A stretch of 64,000 nt of DNA from Sclerotiophoma versabilis (Eukaryota; Ascomycota; Dothideomycetes; Pleosporales; Didymellaceae), in the NCBI GenBank assembly GCA_012274445.1, contig JAAROD010000029.1, positions 1,116,001 to 1,180,000 of the forward strand, written 5' to 3'. The notes under the pieces are model-generated. The model worked only from the letters and a program-made list of their open reading frames with translations. It was not told the DNA's origin and made no database searches. Of this stretch, positions 20,739 to 30,787 are shown piece after piece. How positions within the stretch are numbered: position 1 is the first letter of the stretch; every line of letters begins with the position of its first letter. A program made the translations under genes and the position numbers.

Positions 20739-21626
20739 ATGGCACAACCCACACCTTCACACGACTCCGCCTCTTCTCCCGAACCATACTGGCTAGGCCG
20801 AGCTTCAGACGAGCAGAAGCGTCTCCTAAAGCAGCATGCAATCTGGACACGCAGCATCGGTTACCTGCTTCACCCATCAGTTTCCACAAAGCTGCCTGAA
20901 AATGCGCGCATCGCAGACATAGGAACCGGGACGGGCATCTGGCCAGTCGAAATGAGCGCATCGTCACCGCCATCCTACACATTCCATGGCTTCGACATCT
21001 CGTCCGAGCAGTTCCTGCCGCCGGCCTCGCTGCCGCAGAACGTTACGCTCGGGCACGCTGACTTCTTCGAGCCGTTCCCCGCGGCGCTGCGTGGCACGTT
21101 CGACCTCGTCAATATCCGCCTGATCATCATTAGTCTGGGCCCCGTGGCTGTTTGGCAACGAGTCCTGGAGAATATCTTGACGCTGCTCAAGCCCGGCGGT
21201 GCGCTGTGCTGGACCGAAGGCAATTTCCTCGTCGCTAGGGGTTTTCGTGGTGACCGGCCGGAGTCGACCGCCGGACACCACCTCACCACTGGACAACTCC
21301 AACTCAACAATACGCTCATCAAGCGCTTTGGGTACAGTTTTCCCTCGCTCAAAACGCTATTTGAAGATGCAGGCCTGAAGCGGGTTGAGGAGGATGTGCT
21401 GAGTACGGATCGGCTTCCGGAGCAGAGGGGCGAGTTTACAGATCTGGGGATTGGGGCAGTATTTGGGGGGTTGAAGAACCTGGCGAAGGTGCAAGAAAAG
21501 GGTTATTGGGATGAAGGAGAAGTAGAGAGGAGGAGGGGGTTAGCGATTGGGGATAGAGAAAGTGGGGCATATTTGAGGTGGGATATACATGTTGGTGTTG
21601 GGTTCAAGGCTTTGTCGAGTGAGTAG
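20739..21626 (+). CDS. SAM-dependent methyltransferase, class I
   Basis: A single-exon 295-residue protein with a Rossmann methyltransferase core. Motif I is RIADIGTGTGIWPVEM at 58-72 (GTGTG loop with preceding Asp60). The acidic residue of motif II is in FHGFDISSEQF (Asp86). Motif III is the HADFFEPFP segment, and FDLVNIRLIII with LKPGGALCWTEGN corresponds to motifs IV-V. The N-terminal YWLGRASDEQKRLLKQHAIWT is a substrate-lid helix common in the fungal small-molecule methyltransferases that sit in or near secondary-metabolite loci. No polyketide synthase or NRPS is present in the window, so it is either standalone or at the edge of no cluster. The ATG follows a CCGCC Kozak-like context. The methyl acceptor is unknown. 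Confidence 0.9.
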   Translation: MAQPTPSHDSASSPEPYWLGRASDEQKRLLKQHAIWTRSIGYLLHPSVSTKLPENARIADIGTGTGIWPVEMSASSPPSYTFHGFDISSEQFLPPASLPQNVTLGHADFFEPFPAALRGTFDLVNIRLIIISLGPVAVWQRVLENILTLLKPGGALCWTEGNFLVARGFRGDRPESTAGHHLTTGQLQLNNTLIKRFGYSFPSLKTLFEDAGLKRVEEDVLSTDRLPEQRGEFTDLGIGAVFGGLKNLAKVQEKGYWDEGEVERRRGLAIGDRESGAYLRWDIHVGVGFKALSSE

Positions 21627-21752
21627 TAGAATTGAATGTGATGAAATTCGTGATAATACTGTACTTCAGTGTAATTTGCACTTCTGGACGTTCTCGGGTT
21701 GCCCAACTCGCCCGATGCGATTCTCAAGACTGCACCGCTTCTTTCTTCCTTC

Positions 21753-22549
21753 TCACCCGCTCCACACAGTAGGGCCTGGTGGTGTATAACTGGTCTGGCC
21801 CTGTACTTTGTCAGTCCTTCCCTTCTGGCGTAAACGAGTAACTTACACTGTAGATGTTGACCTGCAAACCCTTCTCTCCCGCCGTATAAGCGCCAGGGAA
21901 AGCAACAAGAGGCCCCGGAGTCCCGCTACCGCCTCCCGTAACCTTGATCTGAGCACAAGATAGATAAATCTGCGCACCGTTGATCGTGCTAGCAGAGTGG
22001 AGCGCGATATGCTCGATGCGCAAGAGGTATTCGCCTGAAGGCGTGTTCTTGGGGATCGTGACAGACGCGGTGCCTGCATTCAGACTTGCCCAGGTGAGCG
22101 CGCCGTTGGAGACGGTCGCTTTTTCAGTGTAGATCTTGAACCACACGTTCCCACTGCCGTCCCAGGTTGCAGCTGTTTTGCCGGCGGGGACTTTGGCAAG
22201 ATAGAATTGGAGTGGGCCTTGGTGGAAGATGTTGGGTGTCACTTTGAAGCTTACACTACTGCCGGCAGCGACGCTCTGAGTGGCTGCGGCACCGGTGCCC
22301 GGGTTGAGTTCGTAGCAGCGCAGCGCGGAAGAGGTGACGTCGGTGACGGGGCCATTGGAGTAGTGGTTTGCGGTTGTGCGGACTGAGGACCAGTCTGCTG
22401 TGCCTGTCAAGGCGGGAAAGAGGTCTGTAGGTGTTAGTAAAGCCCAGCTGTGACGAAGGTATGATGTGTGTACAGTGGCGGGCCTGCAAGGCGGCTGCGC
22501 TGACTGCGTCAGCTGCAAGGGCAAGGGTGAGGGTCGTGATGAGTTTCAT
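21753..22549 (-). CDS. AA9 lytic polysaccharide monooxygenase
   Basis: Three exons (22549-22474, 22424-21847, 21800-21753), with introns of 49 and 46 nt carrying ACTAACACC and CTGAC branches, give 233 residues. Splicing creates HYLFPALTGTADW near the N-terminus and a GQTSYTPPGPTVWSG end typical of the family. AA9 enzymes are secreted copper enzymes that oxidatively cleave cellulose or hemicelluloses. The histidine-brace candidates are His25 (mature N-terminus) and His93 in NIFHQGPLQFYLAKVP. The axial Tyr179 and second-sphere Gln177 are in AQIYLSCAQ, and His164 is in YLLRIEHIALH. Cys62 and Cys182 should form the conserved disulfide. The signal peptide is MKLITTLTLALAADAVSA. The six following residues AALQAR precede the catalytic His, which is unusual because normal cleavage leaves His first. 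No CBM1 is present. Confidence 0.92.
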
Positions 22550-23285
22550 GATGGTCGATCGTCGTCAAGGGTCGTCTCGAGGAAGTAGTCTGGTACACGA
22601 CAACAGTCGACGGAAGGCAATGCCATCATGCTTATATCTATGCTTGCCGTATGTTACACCTGAGATGAGCCTGGCTGTGTTATAGTCGCTACACTTCTCC
22701 ATATTGTTCATTTTACGCGGTGGCCTGGGCAGATGTTTCGGGTTTGCCGAATAGAGTAATCTGATATTGACACCAATATAAAAAGATCGAATACCAATCC
22801 ACGCGAAGCCACGCGACTCGGCAATGACGGAATGCCGGCTTCTCATTGCGGCGAGGTTGCAAGCGCCGAAAAAACATGGTCGCATGTGCATTCCAGTACC
22901 AAGGAAGTGCCTCTGGACGATCTGAACAGACCTGACTGCGCAGTCGCAGGATGGATTGCGTCAACCGGTAAAACGGTGCTTTACACTGCTGAGCGCAGCT
23001 GGGGTTCTTGCTTGCTGTGCTTACAGGTGCGTCCGTAGCGTGCGTTGTCGTTGTGATACTTCCTCAAATTTGGTCGCCAACATGTGGGCTGGACAATAGC
23101 CAGTGCGTTCTCGGCATAGGATTTTGCGGCTCGTCGCTTTATCCTCTCTCAATCACAGTATTCGGCCTGTCTGAAGCTGAATGTGTCGGCTGACTTCAGC
23201 GGCTCAAAGCCTTCTGTGACGAGCCCGGCAGCTAAGAAACCGTCTGCTTCAGCTAAGTGTTGGGCTTTGTGTCCACGATCCAGGC
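22550..23285. other. Intergenic, LPMO promoter region
   Basis: About 740 bases lie upstream of the LPMO gene. A TATAAG element on the minus strand at 22631-22636 sits about 82 bases before its ATG. No gene is supported. Confidence 0.4.
22631..22636 (-). promoter_or_regulatory. Candidate TATA element of the LPMO gene
   Basis: TATAAG on the minus strand lies about 82 bases upstream of the AA9 start codon. Position and sequence fit a core promoter of an inducible secreted enzyme, but A/T hexamers occur by chance. Confidence 0.35.
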
Positions 23286-24051
23286 TCAAGTCCTCATCCC
23301 AATCTCAACATCCCTAATCTCGGTGCTCAGGTCCTGAACATCATCTTGTGCCATCAGCTGCGCACTGGCTTCCAGGTCGTTTATGACGTTTTCCAAGCCT
23401 CTAACAAGAGCCTCGATCTCTGCGCGCTGTGCGGTCACAGTCGCCAGCAGCTCCGTGTTTGCCGTCTGCGTCTCGGCGAGCTTAGTGGTCATGTCCGTTG
23501 CCTGCTTCTCGAGGAAGGGCATTAAGTGCGCCAGGTGAATCTCAGATGGTGTGAGGGTATGCGGGCTGGGTCCGATGATCAGCACTATGTGCGCACATGC
23601 CGGGTCAGGGTGCTTACGGTACGGGGGTATCCACCGGTCCTCCATTTGCGCTTGCTTCAGCTCGCTTCTTCCTCAGCTTCGCGTCTTCAATGCACTGCTC
23701 CAGCTCATTGACCAGTCTGACAACATTCCGCTTCTTCAGGATCTCGTCGAAATTGACCTTCCATGTGCGGTCGAGTTGGTCTACGATCTGGCTGCGCAGC
23801 CCTTCAAGGGTCTCGGGCGCATATTGCGCAGCTGTGGGGAAGCAGGACGCGAAATTCTTGGACGAGCACTTGTCGAGCGTAGCTTTGGAGGCTTGGTTGA
23901 AGACATTGATCAGACCTTGGGCGCGTGGTCCAGGAGTCTCAGCGATGGGCGGTGCAGGTGCCGGCGAGGGCGATCGCGAAGGTGGGTTCGTAGCGGTCGG
24001 CATGGTAGAGTATGAATGTTGTGGTGAGGGTGGAGGAGATTGTTGATCCAT
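23286..24051 (-). CDS. NNF1: Kinetochore MIND/Mis12 complex subunit Nnf1
   Basis: Two exons (24051-23618 and 23565-23286), with a 52-nt phase-2 intron (GTAAGC donor, CTGAT branch, CCCAG acceptor), give 237 residues. After a Pro/Ser-rich disordered head (about 1-40) comes the Nnf1/PMF1 core: PGPRAQGLINVFNQASKATLDKCS, FASCFPTAA, LRSQIVDQLDRTWKVNFDEILKKRNVVRLVNELEQCIEDAK. A C-terminal coiled coil follows, with LTPSEIHLAHLMPFLEKQ and then MTTKLAETQTANTELLATVTAQRAEIEALV. Nnf1 pairs with Mis12/Mtw1 in the four-subunit MIND complex that links inner kinetochore CENP-C to the Ndc80 complex. The head-and-helix order and length fit filamentous-fungal Nnf1. Expression is expected to be housekeeping. Confidence 0.92.
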
Positions 24052-25476
24052 TGTTTACGAACGCGCCGAGGGCTGCTCGTTAGCGTGAACCCCGCGACAG
24101 GCGGCATCATGCGGCACTCCTACTTCACGATTAACATTGAAATCCTCTATACACACATGACTGGTTGATTATCAGAGCTCATTCATTTAACTTGGCTATA
24201 ATCGTCTAACGTACTACTGTCTTCATGATACTATTCTGCTGTGTTGTGCCTCTGTTCTGGCTGCAGCGGCCAGTCCTCGTTCCACCACCAATGACAGAAA
24301 GTCAGGGATAACATCAGTATCCATGGAGAAAGCTTCGTCCATTGCCTTTCATGCGCCGCCAAACTTTCTCTCCACTGGCGCCATGCATCTCGCAGACTAG
24401 TGTTCTCACACGCCATCCAACACGCTCAAAACCCATCCCATATCCCCCGTGCTCACGCCAACACATCACCATTCATATTTCATCACGCCGTCTACAAAAC
24501 CTTCCTAAAGCGGCAGGTACGGTCCAAAAACCGTCGATTCTAGCGAACGACGTTCGCCCTACGGCGCAAGCACCGTCCCCCTTGGCGTACCCATGCAGCG
24601 GACCCTGCATCAGACCTGACCGCTAGGTCGCGTCCAGCAGCCTCGCTGTCCGCCCTGAGGCCGCCCACACCCGCACCCATGACCCATGATTGACAACACC
24701 ACCAATATCATGATCCATTCATTCTTCAGCGGAATTCGCGAGACTTTCCTTCCTTGCCAGGAGCAATACTGCCTAGTAGGTCCGACAAAGGATGAGTATA
24801 CGGGTGGATGTAAGGGGCGTACCCATGACTTCGGAAATTTCCATCTCGCGGCACCGTGTCGCGGGACTGGATCCTTCGCTGATCAGAGCAACCCCGGTGG
24901 GTCAGTACATGACGTTGACGAGCGTGCACGTTTGGTTGGAGATCAGGTCAGCCCTTGGCGAAGGCACACAGAGAAGCCGAAATTCAGGGCCTGTAGAGTC
25001 AGTGGCGGTGAGCTTGGGCTGCCATGCAGACTCATAGGTAGGCACGCAGTATGTTTCCCATTGTGAAGTTGAATGAATCGCTCGTTGATTGATGTTGGTG
25101 TAAAAACCCATGATGAACCCCTCCCACGCCGAAAGCTTGCTAAGATATACATGGCTTCTAGAAAGGCCGAAGATTAGGTGCTAGGAGAGTGTGATGAAAA
25201 GAAGACTCTCGTGGTATAGTGTTGAGCAAAACTGCAGTGCTTTAAAACGTCCTCGTGTCCTATGCTGCTGTGCTTGTGTCGTTTGTGGCTGCATGGCGGT
25301 CCATTCGCGTCCCTCAAGTGCAAAGCTGCCTGATAGTAGTCTGTCCGCCCTCCATGACGCCGTGGGTGAACAAGGGATATCTGATGTCTTTCATGATGTG
25401 ATCTGAAAACAGTAACCGAATGCCAGTAATGTATTGCAGAAGAGTGGCGAGATCTGTTGTGTAGATGACGCGACGT
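24052..25476. other. Intergenic, no gene recognised
   Basis: About 1.4 kb with only short frames on both strands. Just upstream of NNF1 there is a short GC-rich stretch that is presumably its promoter. No repeat, RNA gene or relic was seen. Confidence 0.45.
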
Positions 25477-26022
25477 TTAGGCCTGGATCTTTTTCTCGTT
25501 GAGACCCTTGTTGGTGAAGACAGCGTCCTGGCTGGACATGCGGCGGTCGAGAGCGCGCTGCACCTTCGCGCCCAGTGCCAGCTTGCTCATGTCGGCTGTC
25601 TTGTTGTCGCTGGGGATGTAGCGCTGCTGGACGAGGCGCTTGTCCTCGAGGCGCTCGAACCCGGCGTTCCAGGTCTTGATGTCTCGTGACTTGGGGTCGT
25701 TGGCTGTCGAGGCATCTGAGAGGTGCGAGGGTGCGATTGAAGGTGTAAGCGTGGGCGTGGCGCTGTAGGTGGACATGCGGGTAGAGGCGCGGTTGCCGGC
25801 CGACTGCAATTTGGAAGCGTTAGACTGTAGTTGCTGCATGGTAGTGGTGTTGTATAGCTGCGGCAGTGAAGATGGATGGACCGACGGTGCAGTTTATCCG
25901 CAGAGCAATACAGGGCGAGGCAAGCATCGACCTAGCGACAGGGGAGGCGTGAAACAGGCGGTGGGTACGCAATGACTTACACTGGCCAGCATGGGTCGCG
26001 AGGACTCCAGCGAGTTCGTCAT
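25477..26022 (-). CDS. Small unknown protein
   Basis: The preferred model has two exons (26022-25981 and 25833-25477) separated by a 147-nt intron (GTAAGT donor, ATGCAG acceptor, phase 0). The product is 132 residues beginning MTNSLESSRPMLAS. A simpler alternative starts at the ATG at 25839, inside that acceptor, and gives 120 residues. Both share a Ser/Thr/Pro-rich N-terminal half and a more conserved-looking C-terminal half (SRDIKTWNAGFERLEDKRLVQQRYIPSDNK, then LALGAKVQRALDRRMSSQDAVFTNKG) rich in basic helices. There is no signal peptide or membrane segment, and I do not recognise the family. The perfect donor favours the spliced model, although the intron is longer than most in the window. 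Confidence 0.55.
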
Positions 26023-27833
26023 AGTGTGCTGGGTAGGCGGGGGGGGGGCGAGCTAGATCTTGCCGCGTTTCGGGTAGAGCAAGTGTGCTGGGCGTTGCAG
26101 CTCTTGACACTGCTGTTATGGCGCTGCGGCGCTGGAATGGATCGGCGGAGCGGGAGGGGAGCGTGAAGCAGGACAGCGCTGGAAGTGCTGGGCGAAGGGC
26201 TACAGTGACAATCTACGACCCAGCCTGGTCAAACAGGTCCTGTGCTCGTTTCAGAGGGCCGAGAGCGGCAAGGGGCGATGAACGAATGAACGAGGATAAG
26301 ATCCGCGACCAGGGGCCTGCCGTCCTAGCGCACGTGTCGACCAGGTGCAGTTGCAGCTGCGGTTGTAGTGAGGCCGACGCCTAGATGCAGCCTCAGTCTA
26401 TAGCAGCGAGCGGGGAGCGTCTATGTACCTGGGAATTGCACGAGGGGATGCCAAACAGACAGCCCAGCCTGAGGGAGGGCGCGCGTTTTACACCTGCCGC
26501 GCTCTGAGACGGCAAGTTAGGGACTCGCCATGCATTTCGATAAACTGAGCACCATGCAGCGCCCTCTCAGACACCGATGCAGGGGTTCAACACGCTCTTT
26601 GCAGGGCTTCCGCCGCTGTAGGCCGCCTCGAGCCAGCCACGAGCCCGGCCCCGTCGCCGTTCGCAGCTGCCATTCGATCAACACGCAGCGCCCCACGCTC
26701 CTGCCACGTTCAGAAAACGTGGCTCCCGCAACGCTCGCCGCAGTCGGTGGGGCACCGCCTGATGCTGTCTTTCGTTCTCCGCGCCGGACACCTCCAAGAC
26801 ACCGACGCTGGCGATGAGGGTCCCTTGCACCAAACTCAGACACCTCGCTTGCTGCACCCTCTCGCTCCACGCCGCCGGGCACCGTGAGTGTAAACGAGCT
26901 CGGCTGCTAGCTCGAGGTTGGGCTGCCCCGAATCCGCTGCATGTTCGACTGCTTTCATGTGTCTGCAGCTCAACTCTAGCCTACCGCCCAGCCAGCCCCC
27001 GGAGGATCGTGACACAAAAGCGGCCAGCGCCCGATTTCCCGCAATAGCACGCTAAAACTTCTCCACTCGCTTACTTATTTGTGCCATCTCAGACATGTCC
27101 TCACTGGTCTGCTGCGTTACAAACCTTACTGCAAGCCGAAGCTTCCAGAGCGATAGACCTTATTGTGGTCATCCGGCACCACAGCTACTCGCCCTCAGCA
27201 TGACCGCAGCAAGCATTGTCTTTTCTCTGCTGACTTCACGATAGTGTTACGGCGCGCAAGATACAGCTAGATCGTGCTGACCACGTGTGAAGCGAGGGGT
27301 GTTCCCCTGCATGATCGATGCACATCACCACGCAGTGAGACCCAGATGCGGAATGCCACTGGATCTGACTCTCTTCCTGAAACCTGCAACTGCAGTGCAC
27401 ATTGCGGAGTAATGCCTTACATATGCATGACGAATACCACCAAGGCAAAACTGCCTTGCTGCTGTGGACATGCACGACCGCCGACGACATGGTCATGAAC
27501 AATACAGGACTCGGAATTGGCGGTCAACTTGGACGTTGACTTTTTGTTGTTTTCGGGCCTGATAAGCGTGCAGTCCGCACCAGACAAAGCACGTTATCTT
27601 GGTTGTACGTGTCTTCCGAGATAGGATGATTCGTCTCGGAGTTTACCGCAGAGGAACACATCGTCCTATACCAAACGGACGGGTAGCTGGCACGGCAGGT
27701 GTAGCGGTGCGGTCAAATGCTGGACCGAAACCCATATGAACATGTATAGAAATAATGTTAGCTGTAAGGGAAACGAGAAGATCTAACCACAGCAAGACTA
27801 GAGATCAGCAACCAGCCATCCCACACCCTCACC
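26023..27833. other. Gene-poor stretch
   Basis: About 1.8 kb. A GC-rich portion (26040-26900) contains a short G tract near 26040 and several frames that are GC artefacts without domains or splice continuity. The rest looks like ordinary noncoding DNA. Confidence 0.4.
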
Positions 27834-29210
27834 TCACTCAACGCTCCGACTAGTCTTCACCGACACCCCGTTCTGCGCCTGCCACTCCTCGTCCCCCGTC
27901 CCTTGATCAACCCTCCACTTCCTCGTCACCTTCAGCCTGACCAAATCCCTCATCCACCACGGCGACCCAACAGTGCTGACAGCCGTATTATCCCTAAACC
28001 GCTGCAAGCTGACAGCAGTCCTGCACTTATCGCTCTTGAAGCCACACCAGACAGCCTGCTCTTTGAACTTCCGTGGCGGCTTACCCGGACGCTGGTACCG
28101 GGCGCTCGGATCCGGTTTCCAGTGCGACCTGTCAAGGGTCTTGCAGAGGAGGTCGGCGACAGTGGCGCCGGGGGCGTGAAGGGGCTCGATGGGGCGGAAG
28201 TCGATGGGATTCCCGGACATGGGCCGGGACATCAGATTGGCCATGTCGAGGTGTGGGCATGTGTAGGGTGCCTTCTCTTTGATGAGGGCTGCGACTGTGG
28301 TTCCATCAACGCTTGCGAAGCGGAGTGGAGTGTACAGATCCACGTAGTATTCGGCTACTGCTTCGACGCCGGATTGCCGAGGATCCCCGCCAGGGTGACG
28401 AGCTTGGATGTAGCCCAGATCTCTGATTTTGAGCGTGTTGGGCACATCGGTGTAGCGTCCTGGCTTGCTTCTCCCTTTTGATGACTGCTTGACGTTCTGG
28501 CCGTGGTCGCTCAGAAGTGGTAGCGACTCGTCTTCACCGTCCATGTCGGTCCAGGCTTGTTGTATGCAATCCCAGGTGGTGATCCTATTGTCCCACAATT
28601 TGACAGGCGTGGTTCGTGCGATGCATTTTCGTTCAATGATTTTACTCATTCCCGTCCGTCTCTCTACGCTCTCTTTCATCTCATCCAAGGAGAAATGAGC
28701 ACAGCCTACCGACTTCTGGCAACCCGAGCAGTGGAACATGGTCTTCGACCAGACAATCGTATAGAACGAACTTGAGTGGATATGTGTGTAAGGTGTCTTC
28801 TCGAAATCATCACGCATACACAGTTCTTTGTAGATGCTGTAGTCGTGATCCGAGAGATATTTTCTTTCGGCTGGCACTTCTTTGGGGTCCGCATGTTTGT
28901 AGATATGTCGAAGTCTCGCGCTGTAACCATGTCTTGAGAGAACGAGTAAGGTATGGTCGGGCAGGTAAGTTGCTATCTGGAAGTGTATCTCTGTGGGAAG
29001 GTTGTGGAAGGTCATTGACATTATGCTCATTGCAAGCGCTGATGGGCCATGTTCTTGGGCGATGCTGCCTCTTCTAGAGTTCATGCGGGGTGTCTTGTTG
29101 CGGGATTTGAAGAGCCATCCGGTTGGGCTATGGAATCGTGCTAAGGGTATCGACGACCGAGAGGCAAATTCGGTTTCGACTTTTGATCTGGACTTTGGCG
29201 TATCAATCAT
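27834..29210 (-). CDS. F-box-like unknown protein
   Basis: A single-exon 458-residue protein. After a basic Ser-rich head (1-60), residues 66-95 resemble an F-box (MTFHNLPTEIHFQIATYLPDHTLLVLSRH), the motif that binds Skp1 in SCF ubiquitin ligases. The rest holds scattered Cys pairs that might bind zinc (MFHCSGCQKSVGCAHF at about 160-175, and CPHLDM, WCGF later) but lacks LRR or WD40 repeats. Many Pezizomycotina F-box-like proteins of this size have no known target. The start is the first ATG in the frame; later Met residues at 43, 61 and 64 are possible. An SCF adaptor role is inferred from the motif only. Confidence 0.75.
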   Translation of the reverse strand: MIDTPKSRSKVETEFASRSSIPLARFHSPTGWLFKSRNKTPRMNSRRGSIAQEHGPSALAMSIMSMTFHNLPTEIHFQIATYLPDHTLLVLSRHGYSARLRHIYKHADPKEVPAERKYLSDHDYSIYKELCMRDDFEKTPYTHIHSSSFYTIVWSKTMFHCSGCQKSVGCAHFSLDEMKESVERRTGMSKIIERKCIARTTPVKLWDNRITTWDCIQQAWTDMDGEDESLPLLSDHGQNVKQSSKGRSKPGRYTDVPNTLKIRDLGYIQARHPGGDPRQSGVEAVAEYYVDLYTPLRFASVDGTTVAALIKEKAPYTCPHLDMANLMSRPMSGNPIDFRPIEPLHAPGATVADLLCKTLDRSHWKPDPSARYQRPGKPPRKFKEQAVWCGFKSDKCRTAVSLQRFRDNTAVSTVGSPWWMRDLVRLKVTRKWRVDQGTGDEEWQAQNGVSVKTSRSVE

Positions 29211-29702
29211 TTCTGGGGAAACAGTCGCAGCTGGCGCAAGTGTAATAGAACAGGCTTTTTCCAGGCGCCTTAGTGATGTTTTGCTGCGCTCCAGAACAAC
29301 TATAATGACGAGAACATGCTCAGGGAGGACAAGAGCGAAAGAGACTGTAACATGCTAGATGCTAGATGTTTGATGACTCTAAGAAGCTGCTTCCCTTCAG
29401 CAGAGGCTAATCGATATGATCTGAGATGCGTAAAGATGTGCACGCTGAAGATCGGTCCACCCACTCATACGACCCCGCGTCAATACATGAAAATAGGTCC
29501 CTGCGTCAACACAGACCTGGAAGGGCAAGTTATCAATGCAAAATGCCCAAAGGTAGCATTCCATGACGGGTACTTGTGGACAGATTTGGGCAACCCGCTT
29601 AGCGTTCCTCGAGACTTTCTAGTTGACACCTACCGAAACTTCGTTGTTCAACGCTGCGTCCTTTTCGAAACGTGCTTACTGGAGGCGATATGGAAACCCC
29701 AA
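29211..29702. other. Intergenic
   Basis: A plus-strand frame (29316-29714) crosses this gap but begins inside the promoter of the F-box-like gene, runs into the next gene and has no domain. I treat the gap as noncoding. Confidence 0.4.
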
Positions 29703-30787
29703 TTACTTGAGTGATAGGTTGGACGTAAACACTGGCCTGCGATTCTTGTGATACTTGAAAGGGCCGCGCTCCGTGTAGATATTGGGGCTGAGAGGACTTA
29801 AGTCGAGGTCTCCGTGAGGAACGGCGTTGCGACCCGTAGGAGTAGATAGTGAATGGATATCGGCTACCCTCAAGCGTGTCGATGAGAAAGATTGTAAGTT
29901 TATTTCAGGTAGATCGCATGCCTGACCAGCTTGCCATGCTTGCATACTGTCGAATGTGTACGTCCTGCACACGTCCGATACATGGTACTGCGATCGAGTG
30001 CCGAGAACGTTCCTGAGCCCACCCATCGTTGAAGAGTGCGATATCAGTTCAGGGCCACTTATGCCTGTTTCTGGAGGTCTTTCTAAATCGTAAGGTCCTG
30101 ATACTCGTCTCCCAAGGAACGCGCCCTGATCCTTGCTCATACTGTCCACTGGATTTTCAAGTTCGCCATCGCAAGTTGCTGACAGCCAGTCGTAAATCCT
30201 TTCATCCGGAAAATTGATCGCACCTCTCGAAAGGCGCGGTGAATCTACATTCAAATAACCCGAATCATCAGACCAGGCTTCTGAGACGGGTCGAAGCTCA
30301 GCAATGTGCTGTCGACTGACATCTGGGTTGTTTAACGATGCATCGTTGTGCAAGAACGGAGATTGACCTTGTGTCCGAGACTGATCATTCCTTGAGCAAT
30401 CAGTCAACATTGGGTGATGCTTCCTGAGTGGTGAGGGCTGTCTCCATGCATCGGGCCGAAGGGAGTAGTTGGCATCTTGAGAACGCTGTAGGATGCATAG
30501 TTCTTCATGTTTGTCATCGAAGATCCGGCGTATGCAGGCGCTGTGTCCTTGTCGTGCAGGTGAGTGTAACAACGCCAGATCTATGCGTCGTCGAGCGCTT
30601 GTGTTGGCAGCGTGGGACGGCGATGATGGGTAGAGTCCCTTGGCTCTGTGTACCAGCGGAGTTGCAGGCGCCGTATTGGAGCGCAGTCGTGATGAGGCAC
30701 CTGTTGGTGAAGTCAGTGATGTGACTTAATGCTATAGTGGTTTCAAAGACCTGCATCATTGCAGCTGTGCTCACCTCTGGGTGACAT
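29703..30787 (-). CDS. Unknown Ser-rich protein
   Basis: My model has a 13-nt first exon (30787-30775, MSPR plus one base), a 74-nt intron (GTGAGC donor, CTGAC branch, ACAG acceptor) and a long second exon (30700-29703), giving 336 residues. The N-terminal part is basic (GASSRLRSNTAPATPLVHRAKGLYPSSPSH, then RRRIDLALLHSPARQGH). The remainder is hydrophilic and Ser/Pro/Asp-rich with no domain, ending GPFKYHKNRRPVFTSNLSLK. An unspliced reading would start at 30572. The spliced frame is preferred because it stays open through the basic region. It is likely a disordered nuclear or cytosolic protein, but its function is unknown. Confidence 0.55.

Noticed and set aside
29316..29714. 132-codon plus-strand frame
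   Set aside because: It starts in a promoter, runs into the next gene on the other strand and shows no domain or splice context.
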